Shown here: in pieces, positions 8,373 through 16,923 of the stretch
How positions within the stretch are numbered: position 1 is the stretch's first letter
Layout of the letters: every line of letters starts with the position of its first letter
Assembly: GCA_947630925.1 (NCBI GenBank)
Contig: CANRJM010000003.1
Coordinates: 121,272 to 185,271 of the forward strand
Reading direction: 5' to 3'
DNA: 64,000 nt
DNA from: an uncultured Lachnospiraceae bacterium
GTDB lineage: Bacteria; Bacillota; Clostridia; Lachnospirales; Lachnospiraceae
The notes under the pieces: model-generated
What the model saw: the letters and a program-made list of their open reading frames with translations, nothing else
Told to the model about the DNA's origin: nothing
Databases searched by the model: none
Program-made: the position numbers and the translations under genes

Positions 8373-8612
8373 ATGATAAAGCAAGAGAAAATCAAAGACC
8401 TCCAAGAGAGGCTCGAACTCTACAAAGGCCGCGAGAAGGAAATGCTCACCGGGGGCGTCCAGTCCTACGGCGTAGGATCCAGAAACGCCACTAGGTACAA
8501 CACCGACCTCGCCCAAGTGAGGACGGCGATCAAAGAGATCGAGGCAGAGATCTCCGCGCTGGAGTGCAAGACTCCACGCAAGGCGGTCGGCGTGATCCCG
8601 CGCGACTGGTAA
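8373..8612 (+). CDS. gpW/DUF6148-like head-tail joining protein
   Basis: The 79-residue product has two helices (KIKDLQERLELYKGREKEML and DLAQVRTAIKEIEAEISAL) flanking a GVQSYGVGSRNATRYN turn, the pattern of small gpW-like or DUF6148 proteins found between large terminase and portal. It likely plugs or extends the portal channel during head completion. The ATG follows AAGGAGG. The position matches gene W in lambda. Confidence 0.75.
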   Translation: MIKQEKIKDLQERLELYKGREKEMLTGGVQSYGVGSRNATRYNTDLAQVRTAIKEIEAEISALECKTPRKAVGVIPRDW

Positions 8613-8624
8613 AGGAGGGACAGT

Positions 8625-10163
8625 ATGAAACAAACAAACAACGTCGAGGTAAAGCGAACCGGCGGCAAGGCTCCCAGGGCATCCGCTTCTGGTTATAGCG
8701 ACGCCGGAGCAAGCTGGAATAAGAAAGCCCTCAAGAGCTTCCTGGCATACAGTTCCGGAGCGCGCCAGGACATCGACGAAAACAACTACACACTCCGGCA
8801 GCGGGCCAGGATGCTATACATGGCCGCCCCTATTGCCACGAGTGCGATCAAGACAAACAGGACGAACGTGATCGGGTGCGGCTTAAAGCTCCAGGCGCGT
8901 CCGATCACTGAGCTCCTGGGACTGAGTCCGGAAGCGGCCAAGGACTGGCAGCGAAGGACCGAGGCAGAGTTTGACCTATGGGCCAAGCGAAAGAAGTCGT
9001 GCGACGCGACCAGCGTCAATGACTTTTACGGGATCCAGCAGCTCGCTCTTATGAGTTGGCTCCTATCCGGTGACGTTTTTTGCGTTATGAAGCAAGCGCC
9101 CGCTACTGCTTCCACTCCCTACTCTCTCCGCTTGCATCTAATTGAAGCCGACCGAGTAAGCACACCGGGATCCCCTGGCGCAACCTTCTCGAATATGACG
9201 GAAGGCATCGCGAAGAACGGCAACAAAATTTACGACGGCGTAGAGGTCGACAAGAACGGCGCCATCGTGGCGTATTACATTTGCAACAACTACCCGAACG
9301 AGCTCAAGATGGCCGTCAGTGAATGGACTCGCGTCGAAGCATACGGATCCCTCACCGGCCAGCCGAACATTATCCAGATCATGGAGTCGGAACGTCCGGA
9401 GCAATACCGAGGCGTCAGCTACCTGGCCCAAGTGATTGAGCCACTTCTCCAGATACGGAGATACACAGAAAGCGAACTGACCGCCGCCCTGATTGATAGC
9501 TTTTTCACGGCGTTTGTTATGACTGAGAACCCTGAGGACAATCCGTACAACGAAGCCGGGCAACCTCAGATAGACCACAGCGACGACGAGTACGAAATGG
9601 GACCGGGCCAGATCAACTACATGAAGCCGGGCGAGTCCATAACCTTCGGAACACCATCGAGACCGAACAGCGGCTTCGACGCGTTCATTCGAGCATTATG
9701 CGAACAATGTGGCGCCGCCCTGGAGATACCGGCCGACCTACTCCTCAAGAGCTTCAACAGCTCGTACAGTGCGAGCCGCGCTGCTCTCCTGGAAGCATGG
9801 AAGGCCTTCAAGATGCGCCGCGAGTGGTTCGTGTCTGATTTTTGCAAGCCAATCTATGAGATCTGGCTGTCTGAGGCCGTGGCTCGTGGACGCATCCAGG
9901 CCCCTGGCTTTTTCAATGATCCGCTGATCCACGAAGCATGGCTCGGATCTGAGTGGGTTGGTCCTTCTCAGGGACAGCTCGATCCTACCAAGGAGATCGA
10001 GGCAGAGATCCAGGCCGTCGAGCACGGCTTCTCTACTCACGAGCAAAGCACGATCAAGCTCAACGGTGGCCAGTGGGAGTCCAATGTGGCACAACTGGCC
10101 CACGAAAACAAAATACTAAAAGAGGCCGCCGAAGGTGACGCGGCCCAGGCAAAGGAGGACTAA
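8625..10163 (+). CDS. Portal protein (lambda gpB family)
   Basis: The 512-residue product shows the lambda-type portal pattern: an N-terminal NNYTLRQRARMLYMAAPIATSAI segment, TNVIGCGLKLQ, and an ADLLLKSFNSSYSASRAALLEAW helix late in the protein. The portal is the dodecameric ring at the head vertex through which DNA enters and leaves. The start follows AAAGGAGGG and the C-terminus ends just before the protease gene. Family membership is firm. Confidence 0.93.
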   Translation: MKQTNNVEVKRTGGKAPRASASGYSDAGASWNKKALKSFLAYSSGARQDIDENNYTLRQRARMLYMAAPIATSAIKTNRTNVIGCGLKLQARPITELLGLSPEAAKDWQRRTEAEFDLWAKRKKSCDATSVNDFYGIQQLALMSWLLSGDVFCVMKQAPATASTPYSLRLHLIEADRVSTPGSPGATFSNMTEGIAKNGNKIYDGVEVDKNGAIVAYYICNNYPNELKMAVSEWTRVEAYGSLTGQPNIIQIMESERPEQYRGVSYLAQVIEPLLQIRRYTESELTAALIDSFFTAFVMTENPEDNPYNEAGQPQIDHSDDEYEMGPGQINYMKPGESITFGTPSRPNSGFDAFIRALCEQCGAALEIPADLLLKSFNSSYSASRAALLEAWKAFKMRREWFVSDFCKPIYEIWLSEAVARGRIQAPGFFNDPLIHEAWLGSEWVGPSQGQLDPTKEIEAEIQAVEHGFSTHEQSTIKLNGGQWESNVAQLAHENKILKEAAEGDAAQAKED

Positions 10164-10167
10164 GCCA

Positions 10168-11424
10168 ATGAAACAAAACAGCATCAAGATCCTGGCCGGC
10201 CCGGCGCCATCAGGCCAGGTCGCTCCGCGTTTCTGGAATGTGATCAGCAACGACGGCGACGCCGAGATCACCATATACGGTGAGATCGTAAACCACCGCC
10301 CGACCAACTGGCTCACCGGAGAACCTGAGGACGGGCTCTACACATCGCCGGAAGGCTTCCTGGAGGATCTGGAAACAATCAAAGACGCGGTGAACATAAC
10401 CGTCCGGATCAATTCAGTCGGCGGGGATGTTTACACAGCGATCGGCATCGCCAACAGACTCAAAGAGCTAAGAGGAAACACGGTGGCAATTATCGATGGG
10501 ATAGCTGCCAGCGCTGCCACAGTCGTCGCTATGGGATGCGACACCATCAAAGCATACAACGGCTCAATGTTTATGATCCACGAGGCTCTCACCGAGCTAT
10601 ACGGAGCATACAACCACAAGGCCTTGCTTCTGGTCAATAAAAGGCTGGAAGCAGCCAACTCAGCAGTCGCCGAACAGTATCACGGAAAGACCGGCATCGA
10701 GATTGACAAAATCAGGAGCCAGATGGCATCCGAAAAATGGATGACCGGCCGCGAAGCTCTCGAGGAAGGCTGGATCGACGAAGTGATCGACGGCGATGAT
10801 CCGAGCATGAGCATCACAAAAGACGGCAGCACTCTCACTGTCAACGGTCTCAGTATGAGCACCAAAGGCTTCGACCATATTCCCGAGTCGGTGCCAGTAG
10901 CAAAAGCAACCACACAACCAAGTGCAACCCCGGCGCCAGGTGCTTCCGCACGCCAGGCGAAGGATGTAAATAAAAACACAAACCCAAAGGAGGTACACAA
11001 AATAATGACACTGGAAGAATTACAGAACCAGGAACCTGAGCTCGTGCAGCAGATCAGAACTCAGGCACACGACGAGGCTGTCTCAGCAGCGATCACAAGC
11101 GAACACGAACGCCTCAGAGGGATCAGCGAGATCGCGGCAGCAGTCGGTGACCAGGAAATGATCAACGAGGCCATGTACGGCGAGAAGGCTTGCACAGCTT
11201 CCGAGCTTGCTCTCCGCGTTATGCAGAGAGACGCCCAGAAGGGACAGCAGCACATCACAGACACCCAGGCCGACTTCCAGGCAAGTGGCGCCGCTGGTGT
11301 AACAGCTACACCGAACTCCGGCAACCCTGAGCCACAGAAGCCAGAAGGCGAGCCGGAAATGAGCGAGGAGGACGCGATCGCGATGATCCTCGGCAACCCT
11401 ACAAACAAGGCAAAGGAGGACTAA
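10168..11424 (+). CDS. ClpP-type head maturation protease with C-terminal scaffold domain
   Basis: The 418-residue protein has an N-terminal ClpP-like protease (about residues 20-210) with INSVGGDVYTAIGIAN, the nucleophile in GIAASAAT (about S115) and histidine in MIHEA (about H138). A proline/alanine linker leads to a helical, acidic C-terminal region that fits a scaffold domain. It assembles and then trims proheads, like lambda gpC/Nu3. The ATG at 10168 lies after AAAGGAGG. A second in-frame start with its own ribosome site occurs at 11005 (separate entry). Confidence 0.9.
   Translation: MKQNSIKILAGPAPSGQVAPRFWNVISNDGDAEITIYGEIVNHRPTNWLTGEPEDGLYTSPEGFLEDLETIKDAVNITVRINSVGGDVYTAIGIANRLKELRGNTVAIIDGIAASAATVVAMGCDTIKAYNGSMFMIHEALTELYGAYNHKALLLVNKRLEAANSAVAEQYHGKTGIEIDKIRSQMASEKWMTGREALEEGWIDEVIDGDDPSMSITKDGSTLTVNGLSMSTKGFDHIPESVPVAKATTQPSATPAPGASARQAKDVNKNTNPKEVHKIMTLEELQNQEPELVQQIRTQAHDEAVSAAITSEHERLRGISEIAAAVGDQEMINEAMYGEKACTASELALRVMQRDAQKGQQHITDTQADFQASGAAGVTATPNSGNPEPQKPEGEPEMSEEDAIAMILGNPTNKAKED
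11005..11424 (+). CDS. Nested in-frame scaffold protein (Nu3-like), 139 aa
   Basis: Inside the protease gene, AAAGGAGG at 10986-10993 is followed by an in-frame ATG at 11005. Translation from it would give the 139-residue helical C-terminal part (MTLEELQNQEPELVQQI onward) as a separate protein. Lambda uses the same arrangement for Nu3 within gene C. The ribosome site is as good as those of neighbouring genes; the spacer of about 11 bases is slightly long. Confidence 0.65.
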   Translation: MTLEELQNQEPELVQQIRTQAHDEAVSAAITSEHERLRGISEIAAAVGDQEMINEAMYGEKACTASELALRVMQRDAQKGQQHITDTQADFQASGAAGVTATPNSGNPEPQKPEGEPEMSEEDAIAMILGNPTNKAKED

Positions 11425-11428
11425 TCCA

Positions 11429-11782
11429 ATGAATGCAAACGAAACAATCGGAACATTTGCATACGACGGCCTGATCATTGACGGAAAGCACAGCCTCGAC
11501 GTCAAGAGCATCAGCATTACCGTCGCGAAGGAAACAACCTTCGCCCGCGGCACACTGATCGGAACCGATGGCCAGATCTACGCCGGAATCGATGGCCAGA
11601 CTCCTGATTGCATCCTCACAGACGAGGTGGTCGGAACTGGCGCCGCAACAGTTGTAACAGCATACAAGAGCGGAAACTTCAACAAGGACGCGCTCATTGT
11701 AGCAAGTGACTACACACTCACAGACGCGGACATCGAGAATATGAGAAAAGTCGGACTTTTCGTCGAGTCCGTCGCAGACTAA
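11429..11782 (+). CDS. Head decoration protein (gpD-like)
   Basis: The 117-residue product is a small beta-rich protein between protease/scaffold and capsid genes, with an SISITVAKETTFARGTLIG segment characteristic of lambda gpD-like decoration proteins. These bind as trimers on the expanded capsid and stabilise it. The start follows AAAGGAGG inside the end of the protease gene. Gene order supports the call as much as sequence. Confidence 0.8.
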   Translation: MNANETIGTFAYDGLIIDGKHSLDVKSISITVAKETTFARGTLIGTDGQIYAGIDGQTPDCILTDEVVGTGAATVVTAYKSGNFNKDALIVASDYTLTDADIENMRKVGLFVESVAD

Positions 11783-11801
11783 GAAAAGGAGGACGAAGTA
11801 A

Positions 11802-12869
11802 ATGCCTATTCCACAGATTTACAGAACAGCGATAATGATCGGAGCCGTTCAGGCTATGCCATCACACCGCACCTTCTTGCGTGACCGCTACTTCCCTTGC
11901 ACTCCGGCGACTGATATTTTCCCGACTGAGGAAGTACTCGTCGAGTACAGAAACGGTAACAAGAAGATCGCACCGGTTGTAATGCCTAGAAAGGGCGGCA
12001 TCAATATCACACGCGAGGGCTACAAGACCGTGAAGTACGTGCCGCCATTCGTAGCACCTCAGAGATCTCTTACCATTGACGACCTCAACAAAAAGGGCTT
12101 TGGCGAGAACCTTTACAGCCAGATTACTCCACAGCAGCGCGAGGCTCAGATCCTCGGCCTAGATCTCCAGGAGCTCAGCACATTGATTGACGGCCGCGAA
12201 GAATACATGGCAGCCCAGGCTATGCTCAACAACGGCTACGTGCTCAAGCAGTACGCCGACGACTTCGGTGGAAAATACGAGGAGTATGCTATCCAGTTCT
12301 ACGATAGAACAAACGACGCGAAGTACGTACCGACAGCCAAGTGGAACACAGCCGGCGCAAAGATCCTCGCAGACATTGGTGTCATGGTCAAGATGCTCAC
12401 AAGCAAAGGACTCCCGGCATCCGATCTCGTTATGTCTCCGGACGTTGCTGACGTCATTATCAATGACGCGACAATCCAGAAGTTGCTCGACATTAAGAAC
12501 ATCCAGCTCGGAGGCATCAACCCTCAGGAGCTTCCTGATGGTGCAACACTTGTCGGCGTGATTAACGTACACGGCAAGAACATCAACCTCATCGGATATG
12601 ACGAGGAGTTCGAGGACGAGGATGGAACAACCAAGTCGTTCATGGGATCTGGAAACGTGGTGCTCACAGCTCCGGCATCCGGCCGCTCTCTTTACGGAGC
12701 AGTCACACAGCTCGAGCAGTCTGACGGACAGTTCCACACCTACGCAGCGAGCCGCGTGCCTAAGTACACAGCGGACGCAAACTCTGAGGTAAGAAACCTC
12801 AAGGTTAGCGCTAAGCCTTTATTGATCCCAAGAAACCAGAACGCATGGATCAGCGCGAGCGTTCTCTAA
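11802..12869 (+). CDS. Major capsid protein (gpE family)
   Basis: This 355-residue protein has features of the lambda gpE family: PSHRTFLRDRYFP near the N-terminus, a FLVEYRNG-like EEVLVEYRNGNKKIAPVV segment, and APFVAPQRS. It follows the decoration gene and ends with a typical beta-rich C-terminal part. It forms the icosahedral shell. The ATG follows AAAGGAGG. Codon use here is more biased to optimal codons than in neighbouring genes, as expected for a highly made protein. Confidence 0.92.
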   Translation: MPIPQIYRTAIMIGAVQAMPSHRTFLRDRYFPCTPATDIFPTEEVLVEYRNGNKKIAPVVMPRKGGINITREGYKTVKYVPPFVAPQRSLTIDDLNKKGFGENLYSQITPQQREAQILGLDLQELSTLIDGREEYMAAQAMLNNGYVLKQYADDFGGKYEEYAIQFYDRTNDAKYVPTAKWNTAGAKILADIGVMVKMLTSKGLPASDLVMSPDVADVIINDATIQKLLDIKNIQLGGINPQELPDGATLVGVINVHGKNINLIGYDEEFEDEDGTTKSFMGSGNVVLTAPASGRSLYGAVTQLEQSDGQFHTYAASRVPKYTADANSEVRNLKVSAKPLLIPRNQNAWISASVL

Positions 12870-12897
12870 TCTATACCAAGCAAGGAGGTCAACCCAC

Positions 12898-13362
12898 ATG
12901 ATCAAGATCATCGCCGGCACATACGGCTACGTGAATAAAAAGACGGGTGCGGTCGAGGCCAAGGATAAAAAGGCCCAGCCGTTCTCATGCGACAAAGACG
13001 AGGAAGCGCGCCTGGTAGCACTGGGCGTCGCTGAATATGTCGGAGAAGTCAACCAGGACGAAGATCCGGATCAGGATCCGGACGGTAAAAGCCAGGACAA
13101 CGGGGACGCTCACCAGGGCGACCAAAACGACCAAAAACCGGATCAGGAGCCTAAGAAAACTCTCACAGACATGACAAAGAAGGAACTCACACAGATCGCA
13201 ACCGATCTCGGAATTGAGCTGCCGAAAAAAGCAACCAATCAGGACATCATCGAGACGATCGAGAAGGCCCGCACCGAGCATGAAGGCGGCCAGGGTGAAG
13301 ATCCGGACGGTGAGGAGGATGGCGACGAAGCTCCCACCCTCTCCGCTGCTATGCCCGAATGA
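12898..13362 (+). CDS. Acidic linker protein with Rho-N/HeH-like domain (FI-like position)
   Basis: The 154-residue product begins with a small beta domain (MIKIIAGTYGYVNKKTGAV), has a very acidic Asp/Gln/Asn-rich linker (about residues 55-82), and then a LTDMTKKELTQIATDLGIELPKKATNQDIIETIE segment typical of Rho N-terminal/HeH/SAP-like folds. It sits where FI/head-tail genes usually sit. Its precise role is unknown. It overlaps the next gene by four bases (ATGA). Confidence 0.6.
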   Translation: MIKIIAGTYGYVNKKTGAVEAKDKKAQPFSCDKDEEARLVALGVAEYVGEVNQDEDPDQDPDGKSQDNGDAHQGDQNDQKPDQEPKKTLTDMTKKELTQIATDLGIELPKKATNQDIIETIEKARTEHEGGQGEDPDGEEDGDEAPTLSAAMPE

Positions 13363-13673
13363 CACTCAAGGAAATGATGGCCGGCGACGTGGCTGATCTC
13401 TTTTTCATGCTGGAGGACTTCGGTGAGGAACACAAGGTCGAGGGGACGACGATCCAGTGCGTCCCCGATGCGGACGCCTTGCAGTCACTAAAAACCACGA
13501 CTCTCGGCCTGGCCGAAGCCACTCTATTGATTTACGCCAGAGTCGCCGACCTCCCGAAGCGAAAAGCTCCGGGCTCATTTATCAATTATGACGGCCGCGA
13601 GATGCTGGTCATTGACTGGAGCGAGAACACTGGAGTTGCAGCAATCGCGCTCAAGCAGAACGCGACACGATAA
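13359..13673 (+). CDS. Head-tail joining protein (FII-like)
   Basis: The 104-residue protein is translationally coupled to the previous gene through an ATGA overlap. It contains a VEGTTIQCVPDADALQ segment and a YDGREMLVIDW strand, the shape seen in small head-tail joining proteins of the lambda FII kind. The assignment is by position, size and weak pattern; a stopper role is equally possible. Confidence 0.55.
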   Translation: MTLKEMMAGDVADLFFMLEDFGEEHKVEGTTIQCVPDADALQSLKTTTLGLAEATLLIYARVADLPKRKAPGSFINYDGREMLVIDWSENTGVAAIALKQNATR

Positions 13674-13684
13674 GGAGGGACGCC

Positions 13685-14311
13685 ATGACAACAAAGCAGA
13701 TCATCGAAAACCTCACACAATGGGTTGGCGATAATATATGCAGCAAAATCGATCTGAAAGTTCCGGACGACTACCAGGACGGCGGAGACTATAACCTCGT
13801 GACCAAAAAACCCGAGGCCTTCCCGCTCTACGTTCCGGCAAAAGACCGGCTCGCACCGACGGCGGTCGCTCCTATACCTTCGGTATGCGTACAGCTCATG
13901 GAGGGATCGGACGACATCCGAGACCATTCCAGGACAATGAAGATCAGGCTCAGCCTCTCGATATGGAATCCCGGACACCATGCTGGCGACAATATGATCC
14001 CGGAAGCGGATCCGACAGCAATCGGCGGCTACAAATACCACCGGGAAAACAGCCCGGAGGACAAATACAAACGCAACTCGGACGGCTGGAAAGATCTTTA
14101 CAACTTCCAGGACATCGCTCTCGCAGCGCTGGAGGACAGCCAGATCATCGCCGGTGTCAGAGTGGACGCATCGGTCCCGATCACATACGGCCCCTTCACA
14201 GAGGACGGCGAAATATGGGACTACTACCCGTACTGGTTCGGCTGGGTATGCTTCACAATATCGTGCGGCGTTCCTGAAAGAAAAACGGCCAGCTACTCAG
14301 ACTTATTATAA
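13685..14311 (+). CDS. Tail completion/terminator-like protein
   Basis: The 208-residue product lies between the head-tail joiner and the tail sheath, where tail terminator proteins are encoded. It has a conserved-looking central part (PSVCVQLMEGSDD, RLSLSIWNPGHH) and an aromatic C-terminal region (EIWDYYPYWFGWVCF). It resembles proteins that cap the tail tube of myophages, but the family is not firmly recognised. The ribosome site is AAGGAGG. Confidence 0.55.
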   Translation: MTTKQIIENLTQWVGDNICSKIDLKVPDDYQDGGDYNLVTKKPEAFPLYVPAKDRLAPTAVAPIPSVCVQLMEGSDDIRDHSRTMKIRLSLSIWNPGHHAGDNMIPEADPTAIGGYKYHRENSPEDKYKRNSDGWKDLYNFQDIALAALEDSQIIAGVRVDASVPITYGPFTEDGEIWDYYPYWFGWVCFTISCGVPERKTASYSDLL

Positions 14312-14329
14312 GCAAAGGAGGTACAAACA

Positions 14330-15814
14330 ATGGCATATTTACACGGATCCTATGGCGAGCGCACAGCTTCCAAGGTAAAGAGCACAGCCCAGGTGGACGA
14401 AATTGCCGTCTACTTCGGAACGGCTCCGATTAACCTGATCAGAGGCTACGACGACGCCGACCTGGTAAATGTTCCCGTTCGTTTGAGAGACATCGGAGAC
14501 GCCCAGTCGAAAGTCGGATATTCCGACAACTGGGAGCCAGGAACCGGCTTTACGTTATGCGAAGCCATGGACTACCATTTTAACAACACAGTTCAGAACG
14601 TCGGCCCGATCTATGTGATCAATGTGCTGGATCCTGACGTTCACAGAAAGGCAGAGACCACAAAGGAGACGCTGACATTCTCAAACGGCCGCGCGTCATT
14701 CCTGAGCGACACAGTGATCCTCGACACTCTTGCGATCGCAGAAAAGGTCGAGGGCGTTGACTACGCCGTGGACTACAACTTCACAAGCGGAAAGGTGACG
14801 ATCACGTCACTGAACGACTCAGACCGTCTCGACGGTGAGATCTCTGTTTCTTTCTATGAGGTCGATCCTTCTATGGTTGAGACTTCCGACATTATCGGAC
14901 AGAAGTCACAGAGCGGAGAATACTCTGGCATCGCTTCCGTCGCTCTCATGTATTTAAGACACAATGTGATCACCAACATCCTGACCGCTCCTGGCTGGTC
15001 AGATGTTCCGGAGGTATATCGAACATTATGCTCAGCATCTCAGAAGATCAACGGACACTGGGACGCTTTTGTCAATGCTGACATTCCTCTCGAGGACGGT
15101 GGCAACGATATCGATACTATCGCGAAGGCGATTGCATGGAAAGAACAGAACGGATATACCTCAGAGATCTCAAAGGTATACTGGCCAATGAGCAAGAACG
15201 CCGGCAAGGTTTACCACCTCAGCACGGTCGCAACAGCGACAATGATGGCGACAGACATGGGACACAATGCGGTGCCATGCGAGAGTCCGTCAAACGAGGA
15301 CATCATGGCGACAGCTCAATACTTCGGAGAGAAATCAAAGAACCAGGGCTTCGACCAGATGGACGGCAACACCCTCAACGAGAAAGGTATCACCACCCTG
15401 ATCTACTGGGAGGGATCCTTCAAATTGTGGGGACCTCATACGGCCGCGTTCCAGTATAACGGCTCGATGGATGCTGCTGTCATCTTCGACAACAATATCA
15501 GGATGCTCATGCACTGTACCAACGGCTTCCAGAAGCGAAACGGCACACAGATCGACGCTCCAATGAGTCCGAACGACCGCGACAGTATCGTGATCAACGA
15601 GCAAGGGGAACTTGATGCGCTCAAGGGAAACGGTGCACTAATCGGACAGCCTGAGATCCTTTTCCTGGAGAGTGAAAACCCTACCAGCAATATGGTCGAC
15701 GGCGACTTTGTGTTCAACATTCTGGCAACACCTACGCCACCGATGAAGTCGGCAAAGGCAAAGGTAACATATACAGACGAGGGCTTCTCCTCGTTCTTTG
15801 GAGAGGAGGCGTAA
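14330..15814 (+). CDS. Contractile tail sheath protein
   Basis: At 494 residues it has the length and layout of myophage sheaths: a YLHGSYGER start, a middle domain, and a conserved C-terminal region with DDRDSIVI-like NDRDSIVINEQGELDALKGNG and FVFNILATPTPPMKS. The sheath polymerises around the tube and contracts to drive the tube through the cell envelope. It shows the phage is a myovirus-type particle even though its head genes are lambda-like. The ATG follows AAAGGAGG. Confidence 0.92.
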   Translation: MAYLHGSYGERTASKVKSTAQVDEIAVYFGTAPINLIRGYDDADLVNVPVRLRDIGDAQSKVGYSDNWEPGTGFTLCEAMDYHFNNTVQNVGPIYVINVLDPDVHRKAETTKETLTFSNGRASFLSDTVILDTLAIAEKVEGVDYAVDYNFTSGKVTITSLNDSDRLDGEISVSFYEVDPSMVETSDIIGQKSQSGEYSGIASVALMYLRHNVITNILTAPGWSDVPEVYRTLCSASQKINGHWDAFVNADIPLEDGGNDIDTIAKAIAWKEQNGYTSEISKVYWPMSKNAGKVYHLSTVATATMMATDMGHNAVPCESPSNEDIMATAQYFGEKSKNQGFDQMDGNTLNEKGITTLIYWEGSFKLWGPHTAAFQYNGSMDAAVIFDNNIRMLMHCTNGFQKRNGTQIDAPMSPNDRDSIVINEQGELDALKGNGALIGQPEILFLESENPTSNMVDGDFVFNILATPTPPMKSAKAKVTYTDEGFSSFFGEEA

Positions 15815-15817
15815 GAC

Positions 15818-16315
15818 ATGGATAAACACACCGCGGTACTTGCTGACAGCTTGTACGTAGACAAAACAAAGGCAGCGGAGGATGTATCTTTTGAGCTTCC
15901 GTCTCTTGCACTCCAAACGGCAGATCTCCAGGCCATGGGAACATTATCGCTCCCGATCGCCGGGCTTCTCGACGACATGACAATGACGATCACAAAGATC
16001 GGAGTCGATAAGGGCTACGGCTCTATGAATAAGCTCAAGAAGATGGCCATGGAGTTCCGCTGGGTTCAGGATAAGGTCAACGCATCCGGTAACGTGACAC
16101 ACGTCGGATGCAAGGCCTACCTCAACGTAGTCCCTCAGGAGATCCCTGGCATCAGCGTCGAGGTAGGAAGCGCCACAGAACTCGGCGGCACGTACACGGT
16201 GCTCCGCTATCAGCTCTATGTGGACGGATCTGAGGTGCTCCTGGTTGATAGACTCAACCAGATCCTCAAGATCAACGGCGTGGACTACATGGCAGACATC
16301 AAAAAGCTGCTCTAA
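15818..16315 (+). CDS. Tail tube protein (P2 FII-like)
   Basis: The 165-residue product begins four bases after the sheath stop, the usual sheath-tube pairing. It contains ITKIGVDKGYG and a beta-rich C-terminal half (TYTVLRYQLYVDGSEVLLVDRLN) as in P2 FII tail tube proteins. Hexamers of it form the rigid inner tube. The ribosome site GGAGAGGAGG lies in the end of the sheath gene. Confidence 0.88.
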   Translation: MDKHTAVLADSLYVDKTKAAEDVSFELPSLALQTADLQAMGTLSLPIAGLLDDMTMTITKIGVDKGYGSMNKLKKMAMEFRWVQDKVNASGNVTHVGCKAYLNVVPQEIPGISVEVGSATELGGTYTVLRYQLYVDGSEVLLVDRLNQILKINGVDYMADIKKLL

Positions 16316-16338
16316 TAACAACACAACCAAACAGACAC

Positions 16339-16362
16339 GGCCCGGGAACTCCTGGGCCTGAT
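16339..16362 (+). terminator. Weak terminator/attenuator after the tube gene
   Basis: GGCCCGGG pairs with CCTGGGCC (one G-U) around an AACT loop, followed by TGATTTATT. The poor U-tract suggests partial read-through, which would lower expression of the chaperone and tape measure relative to sheath and tube. Confidence 0.55.
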
Positions 16363-16381
16363 TTATTAAGGAGGAACCCAC

Positions 16382-16759
16382 ATGCAAGGAAAATTAACAC
16401 TTGTAAACCCGATCAAGATCGACGGCAAGAACGTCAAACAGCTCAAATATGACACCAAAGAGATCACACCGGAGCTTTATGCTGAAGCAGAGACCAGAAA
16501 AGCAAAAGCCGGACACGCAAACGGCAACAGATCAGGAGCGATGGAGCTCGACTACCCGTTCCACTTATACCTCGGCTTCGCTGCCATCCTGGCAGTCAAT
16601 GAAGGCTATACATTTGAGGACGTTGAGCGAGTAAAAGGTCGCGACATCATCGAGATAAGTGTGATCGGGCGAAATTTTATTATGAAGTCGGAAGGATCAG
16701 AGGGCGAGACCTCCGACGAGCAATCAGAGACTTCGCCAGAGTCTACCACACAAGCGTAA
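16382..16759 (+). CDS. Tail assembly chaperone, short form (gpE-like)
   Basis: The 125-residue zero-frame product lies between the tube and tape measure genes, where P2-like phages encode tail chaperone gpE. It has a compact N-terminal domain (LTLVNPIKIDGKNVKQLKYD, LDYPFHLYLGFAAILAVN) and an acidic Ser/Glu tail. Such proteins coat the tape measure protein during tail assembly. The gene carries a slippery heptamer at 16672-16678 that would give a longer fusion (next entry). The start follows AAGGAGG. Confidence 0.8.
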   Translation: MQGKLTLVNPIKIDGKNVKQLKYDTKEITPELYAEAETRKAKAGHANGNRSGAMELDYPFHLYLGFAAILAVNEGYTFEDVERVKGRDIIEISVIGRNFIMKSEGSEGETSDEQSETSPESTTQA

Positions 16760-16905
16760 CAGAGATCAGCCAGAAACGTCTAACGGACTTCCTGATCCAA
16801 TACGCAGAGGCCGCCGAGGACCTGGCTGCTGAAAATAAGAGAATACGGCAAAAACGAAACCAAGTGCGCGGCAAAGGGAAAGGTCGCCACAATAGATATT
16901 TTTAA
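16382..16905 (+). CDS. Tail assembly chaperone, -1 frameshift fusion (gpE+E'-like)
   Basis: After codon 99 (TTT, 16676-16678) a -1 shift moves translation into a frame that is open from 16627 to the TAA at 16903-16905. This adds 75 residues starting YYEVGRIRGRDLRRAIRDF and ending GKGKGRHNRYF, giving about 174 residues. The added part has the helical, basic character expected of the E' extension that binds the tape measure. No independent start or ribosome site fits the second frame, so frameshifting is the best explanation. The region fills the otherwise unexplained 164 bases before the tape measure gene. Confidence 0.8.
16672..16678 (+). promoter_or_regulatory. Programmed -1 frameshift site A AAT TTT
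   Basis: The heptamer reads A AAT TTT in the zero frame (CGA AAT TTT), a canonical X XXY YYZ slippery sequence. It lies inside the overlap of the two chaperone frames and in the position where tail-chaperone frameshifts occur in many tailed phages. Confidence 0.8.
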
Positions 16906-16923
16906 CCGAAAGAAGGTGGTACC

